Of a stretch of DNA of 8,208 bases, positions 5,476 through 8,208 are shown piece by piece (within the stretch, counting starts at the first letter, position 1; every line of letters starts with the position of its first letter). The translations under genes were made by a program, and so were the position numbers. The notes under the pieces were generated by a model. That model did not search any database. It was given only the letters and a program-made list of their open reading frames with translations, and was not told the DNA's origin. Source of the DNA: Nitrososphaerales archaeon (GTDB lineage Archaea > Thermoproteota > Nitrososphaeria > Nitrososphaerales > Nitrososphaeraceae); NCBI GenBank assembly GCA_029237515.1, contig JARBAV010000134.1, positions 1-8,208 of the forward strand, given 5' to 3'.

Positions 5476-5652
5476 CTAGAGTCTAATGCCTTCAGCATAC
5501 CAGTTCCCATGCGGCTCCTCCTGAAACACTATAATAACATCCTTCTTGGCTACATCAAATATCTTTACTACATCTTCAGTAATTGCTTCTGCCAATCTGT
5601 CCTTTTCTCTTTGGGTTCTCCCACTATAAGTGGAGATTGTTATTACTGGCAT
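5476..5652 (-). CDS. 4-oxalocrotonate tautomerase family protein, 58 residues including Met
   Basis: Predicted small cytosolic tautomerase that would use its N-terminal proline as the catalytic base, in a hexamer or similar oligomer of beta-alpha-beta units. The start is set at the ATG at 5652, which is followed directly by Pro. The frame extends to an ATG at 5724, but that would bury Pro1 behind 25 residues, so it is rejected. Counting Pro as residue 1, Pro1 and Arg11 (SGRT) match the classic enzyme. Position 39 is Ile instead of Arg, and position 50 is Trp (GNW) where the classic enzyme has Phe. The body fits the family in length and pattern: PVITISTYSGR strand, helix to FDVAKKD, then VIIVFQEEP strand. 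It lacks one substrate-binding Arg, so the substrate probably differs from 4-oxalocrotonate. It is monocistronic, with no clear TATA box. Confidence 0.88.
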   Translation of the reverse strand: MPVITISTYSGRTQREKDRLAEAITEDVVKIFDVAKKDVIIVFQEEPHGNWYAEGIRL

Positions 5653-5757
5653 AGAATAATAAGAGCTATCTAGGATGTAAGTTTTGCGTTTGCAGTGTAA
5701 CAACTGGTAAACCCTTCTGAACATCTAAACTCGATGGCAGATAATTCTAATAACACA

Positions 5758-5771
5758 GAAATTATTTCATA
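5758..5771 (-). repeat. Right copy of the 14-base inverted repeat
   Basis: GAAATTATTTCATA is the exact reverse complement of 5418-5431. It overlaps the ATG-AAA-TAA end of the doubtful 36-codon ORF. Confidence 0.3.
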
Positions 5772-5872
5772 GGTTCTAATCCTATTAATATATCCATATT
5801 AGTATTACCTAAATACGCAGGAAAAACAATTCTAGCAAATTCGGCGACTGCATGATAAGTCATAGATCCCAT
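5762..5872 (-). CDS. Doubtful small ORF, 36 residues
   Basis: ATG at 5872 to TAA at 5764-5762 encodes 36 residues starting MGSMTYHAVAEFARIVFPAY and ending in LEPMK. The composition is protein-like, with an amphipathic hydrophobic helix and a balanced residue mix, unlike the Lys/Asn/Ile-heavy peptides expected from random AT-rich sequence. There is no recognisable domain and no good TATA box at the usual distance. It could be a small native protein, a gene remnant or chance. Confidence 0.25.
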   Translation of the reverse strand: MGSMTYHAVAEFARIVFPAYLGNTNMDILIGLEPMK

Positions 5873-6240
5873 GTTTTTTAGGCTTGTAAGCGAGACAATA
5901 GTTTTGATTCATATGCTGCGTGCTAAAAGTAATGTACTATAGATGTGTTATATTTTATCATTATAGAACGTATATCTTATGAATTTGTTAGTTTTTGGTG
6001 GATATCGATATCGACCACACTTGGAATTAACAAGTTTAATTATTTTTTAGAACTAACATGAGACAGGCTGTCTGAACTGTAAAAGGGCAGAATACTGATC
6101 ATTATATCATAGCATAACTAACTTTCTTTTTCGCACTACAAAGTATTGGTTATCATGTACTCAATTTCGCTCCTTCTTTATTTAGGTTAGTACATTTTTT
6201 GTAAAGGAGATTAACGAAGTTAGCTACATCTATTACATAA

Positions 6241-6249
6241 GTATATATC
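6241..6249 (+). promoter_or_regulatory. TATA box of the cation transporter gene
   Basis: TATATAT at 6242-6248 is a near-ideal archaeal TATA box. Its centre is 24 bases before GTG 6269 and 30 before GTG 6275, so transcription should begin at or within a few bases of these codons, giving a leaderless mRNA. If instead ATG 6344 is used, the leader would be about 70 nucleotides. Confidence 0.5.
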
Positions 6250-6268
6250 TCAAATTAAATTATCGTTT

Positions 6269-7909
6269 GTGTCAGTGGTAAACAGCAAGGCTGACCGTTA
6301 CCGTCATAAATATGAATGCCTGCATAAACCTACTCTAGATGGAATGGCCAATCCAAGGAAAGCAGAGAATGAAAGAGAAGTGAAAGAAAAAACCAAGGCT
6401 ATTCATCAAGAAAAGATTAAGGTAGTTATAATTTCAATAATTGCTTCTTCTGGATTAATGATACTAAAATTTTCTGTTGGTGTTTTAACAAATAGTCTTG
6501 GTATTTTATCTGAAGGCATGAATTCAGGTCTGGATCTCATCGCAGGTCTAGTGACACTTTATGCTATTCGTATGGTATTAAGGCCCTCCGATTTATCATA
6601 TACATATGGATATGGTAAATTTGAAAGTTTATCATCCTTAGCTCAAATAATTCTTTTGCTCGTAGTCGCAAGTTGGGTAACATATGAGGCGGTAAATAGA
6701 ATATTTTTTGAGAGTGTTAGACCAGAGATCAGTATATTTTCCATCTTGATTATGCTTTTGTCGATAGGGATTGATTATGGAAGATCAAGGGCTTTGTATA
6801 GGGCAGCGAGGAAATTTGATAGTCAAGCACTTGAAGCTGATGGACTCCATTTTAGAGCAGACATGTTCTCTTCTGCTATAGTCGTTGTTGGGTTACTCAT
6901 AGTACTACTCTTTGATATTCCTGATGCTGATGCGTATGCCGCTCTGGGGGTAGCAGCCGTAATCTCATATGCGTCACTTGGGCTAGCAAGAAGAACGTTA
7001 AGTGTGTTACTGGACAAAGCACCTAAGGGTATTTACCAGGAGGTTATTGGGGCAGTATCAAATTTAGAAGGCGTAACCAGACCCCACGACATACGAATTA
7101 GAAATATTGGGTCCGAAACCTTAGTTGAGATGCATATTGAAGTTCCCAGAACTTTTACTCATGACAGAGCCCACAGAGTGGCAACTTCTGTAGAACAAAG
7201 AATAGAACATATTTTGCCTAATTCCAAGGTTTTGGTACATGTGGATGCAACAGAATCCGTGAGTGAAACTATTTTTGACAAAATTAGATTAATTGCTGCC
7301 GAAACAGAGGGCATAAGAAATGTTCACTCGTTATACGTCTCAAGAATATACTTCCCACTTTCAGCTTTTGCTGGTTTCTCACTAAACTCGCCTAAAAAAC
7401 AGTACTATGATGCTTCATTAAATGTAGAGGAAAAAAAGTCTCAATCCTCTATTAATGAACATCCTCTGCACCTGGAACTGGATGTACAGATGGGGCCGAG
7501 TCTTGATCTTAGTACCGCTCATTCCATCGTAGACTCATTTGAAGAGAAGTTAAAAAGAGAAGTTCCGCAGATAAAAGACATAACTACCCATATTGAGATT
7601 GAATCTTCGGTAGAGGATCTAAGAATGGCAGGAAGTGAGAAAAACGCAGACCCAGAGCTCCTCTTGAAAATAAAAGAAGTAATGCAATATATTGATGAGG
7701 TAGTCGATTTCAAGGATATTCGAGTATTTGATGATATATCTGGGGGACAACATATAACCTTGACAATCTGTCTTACTTCACAAGGAGGAACTGTGACAAC
7801 TTCCCTTACATTAGAGGTTGCACACAAAATAGCTACTAAAGTTCAAAATATGATAATTAATCGTACAGGAGCAACAAGAGTAGTAGTACATACAGAAACC
7901 AATAATTGA
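6269..7909 (+). CDS. Cation diffusion facilitator (CDF) family metal efflux transporter with three tandem C-terminal domains
   Basis: Predicted membrane antiporter exporting a divalent metal in exchange for protons. Six transmembrane helices span about residues 50-240. TM5 carries the usual HxxxD site (His194, Asp198). TM2 has Asn85-x3-Asp89 where His or Asp is usual, and the TM2-3 loop keeps Asp108 but has Tyr111 and Tyr115 where YiiP has site-B histidines. LLDKAP (247-252) leads into the first cytosolic dimerisation domain (about 253-330). This retains YiiP-like ligands: His273 (HDIRIR), His289, His302, and His324/Asp326 (VHVD). Two further copies follow: about 334-446 with a low-complexity insertion, with AH418 and HIE441-443, and about 462-544, with AH519 and HTE541-543. 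At 546 residues it is much longer than a typical 300-residue CDF. The start is a GTG at 6269 (another at 6275); ATG 6344 (Met26) is a serious alternative that matches where the family usually starts. Metal specificity is unknown. Confidence 0.93.
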   Translation: MSVVNSKADRYRHKYECLHKPTLDGMANPRKAENEREVKEKTKAIHQEKIKVVIISIIASSGLMILKFSVGVLTNSLGILSEGMNSGLDLIAGLVTLYAIRMVLRPSDLSYTYGYGKFESLSSLAQIILLLVVASWVTYEAVNRIFFESVRPEISIFSILIMLLSIGIDYGRSRALYRAARKFDSQALEADGLHFRADMFSSAIVVVGLLIVLLFDIPDADAYAALGVAAVISYASLGLARRTLSVLLDKAPKGIYQEVIGAVSNLEGVTRPHDIRIRNIGSETLVEMHIEVPRTFTHDRAHRVATSVEQRIEHILPNSKVLVHVDATESVSETIFDKIRLIAAETEGIRNVHSLYVSRIYFPLSAFAGFSLNSPKKQYYDASLNVEEKKSQSSINEHPLHLELDVQMGPSLDLSTAHSIVDSFEEKLKREVPQIKDITTHIEIESSVEDLRMAGSEKNADPELLLKIKEVMQYIDEVVDFKDIRVFDDISGGQHITLTICLTSQGGTVTTSLTLEVAHKIATKVQNMIINRTGATRVVVHTETNN

Positions 7910-7961
7910 TATTGATTGAATCACAAGGTATGACTTTGGATAATTAATTAGAATAGAAATG

Positions 7962-8003
7962 TTTTCTCAGATGATTCTTTCCAGAGAAGTATATTCCTTT
8001 TTC
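7962..8003 (+). terminator. Possible terminator after the transporter
   Basis: A short stem TTCTC (7964-7968) with GAGAA (7984-7988) and a 15-base loop is followed by T-rich sequence CCTTTTTCT (7996-8004). It sits between the transporter stop and the promoter of the next gene. The stem is weak; the T-tract alone could terminate in archaea. Confidence 0.3.
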
Positions 8004-8015
8004 TACCAAGTTAGC

Positions 8016-8030
8016 ATTATTTTTATTTGA
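8016..8030 (+). promoter_or_regulatory. Putative TATA promoter of the RibD/DHFR-like gene
   Basis: ATTATTTTTATTTG is centred near 8024, about 28 bases before the ATG at 8052, predicting a leaderless transcript. The call rests on composition and spacing only. Confidence 0.35.
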
Positions 8031-8051
8031 ATAGATAGGCTAATTGGTGTT

Positions 8052-8208
8052 ATGAGGCGAATAAAGATGTTCATTGCTTCGAGTTTAGATGGTTTTATTG
8101 CCAGAGAAGATGGAAGTATTGATTGGTTGTTCACCGATAGTGACTATGGATATCAAGAGTTTTATCAGTCAGTTGACGCAGTTATAATGGGTAGAAAAAC
8201 ATTTGAGA
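8052..8208 (+). CDS. RibD C-terminal/dihydrofolate reductase-like protein (5' part only)
   Basis: ATG at 8052 opens a frame of 52 codons that is cut by the window edge. The first strand and loop, IKMFIASSLDGFIAREDGSIDWL, and the later VDAVIMGRKTFE are the hallmark segments of the RibD C-terminal/DHFR fold, an NADPH-binding reductase. The pattern matches the YyaP/YwjB-type stand-alone dihydrofolate reductase family better than the fused riboflavin enzyme, because no deaminase domain precedes it. Family members are about 170-190 residues, so roughly 120 are missing. The true substrate of these stand-alone proteins is usually unknown. Met6 (8067) is an alternative start, but the TATA spacing favours 8052. 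Confidence 0.85.
   Translation, partial: MRRIKMFIASSLDGFIAREDGSIDWLFTDSDYGYQEFYQSVDAVIMGRKTFE

Larger units (their letters stand above)
5653..6268. other. Long intergenic region before the cation transporter
   Basis: This 616-base stretch has no firm gene. A 36-codon minus-strand ORF at 5762-5872 is listed as doubtful. It also holds the right copy of the inverted repeat (5758-5771), AT-rich TATA-like runs around 5947-5979, a 12-base palindrome GATATCGATATC at 6001-6012 set inside GTGG/CCAC arms, a 13-base palindrome AGACAG-G-CTGTCT at 6061-6073, and the TATA box of the transporter at 6242-6248. Its size suggests an untranslated RNA or a regulatory region, but I cannot name one. Confidence 0.5.

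Noticed and set aside
5653..5724. 24-residue N-terminal extension of the tautomerase from ATG 5724
   Set aside because: The family needs an N-terminal proline exposed after Met removal; the internal ATG at 5652 is followed directly by Pro and restores the normal length.
6823..7827. Minus-strand ORFs inside the transporter gene
   Set aside because: They are antisense shadows of the well-supported CDF frame, with no domain content.

Overview
The window looks like chromosomal DNA from a soil ammonia-oxidising archaeon (Nitrososphaeria/Thaumarchaeota, possibly near Nitrosocosmicus). The reasons are the AT-rich composition, archaeal TATA-like boxes 24-50 bases ahead of several genes, mostly short or absent leaders without Shine-Dalgarno sites, single-gene units, and small Cys-rich or hypothetical proteins of a kind I associate with that group. 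This assignment is inference from memory and no database was searched.

Layout, left to right. The 5' edge holds a minus-strand aldehyde dehydrogenase (succinate-semialdehyde dehydrogenase-like) whose C-terminus lies outside the window. A 400-base gap with one doubtful 39-codon ORF follows. Next come a minus-strand patatin-like phospholipase and a minus-strand 110-residue hypothetical protein, separated by a terminator-like hairpin. A plus-strand cluster of two small Cys-rich putative zinc proteins follows (55 residues with a GTG start, then 84 residues); the second has a palindromic operator-like site at its promoter. A minus-strand 135-residue helical hypothetical protein comes next, then a 410-base gap with a strong isolated hairpin. 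After that is a minus-strand 4-oxalocrotonate tautomerase-family enzyme and a long gap of about 600 bases. The largest gene is a plus-strand cation diffusion facilitator with three tandem C-terminal domains. The right edge cuts a plus-strand RibD/dihydrofolate reductase-like gene after 52 codons.

The genes do not form an obvious operon or pathway. Almost every gene has its own spacing, strand and putative promoter, as is common in soil AOA genomes. The dehydrogenase and the tautomerase could both handle small carbonyl compounds, but nothing in the sequence links them. I did not find a defence system, CRISPR array, mobile element, rRNA or tRNA. The most interesting items are the triple cytoplasmic-domain metal transporter with an altered transmembrane metal site, the palindromic operator before the 84-residue zinc protein, and the hairpin near 5222-5263, which may be an RNA element.
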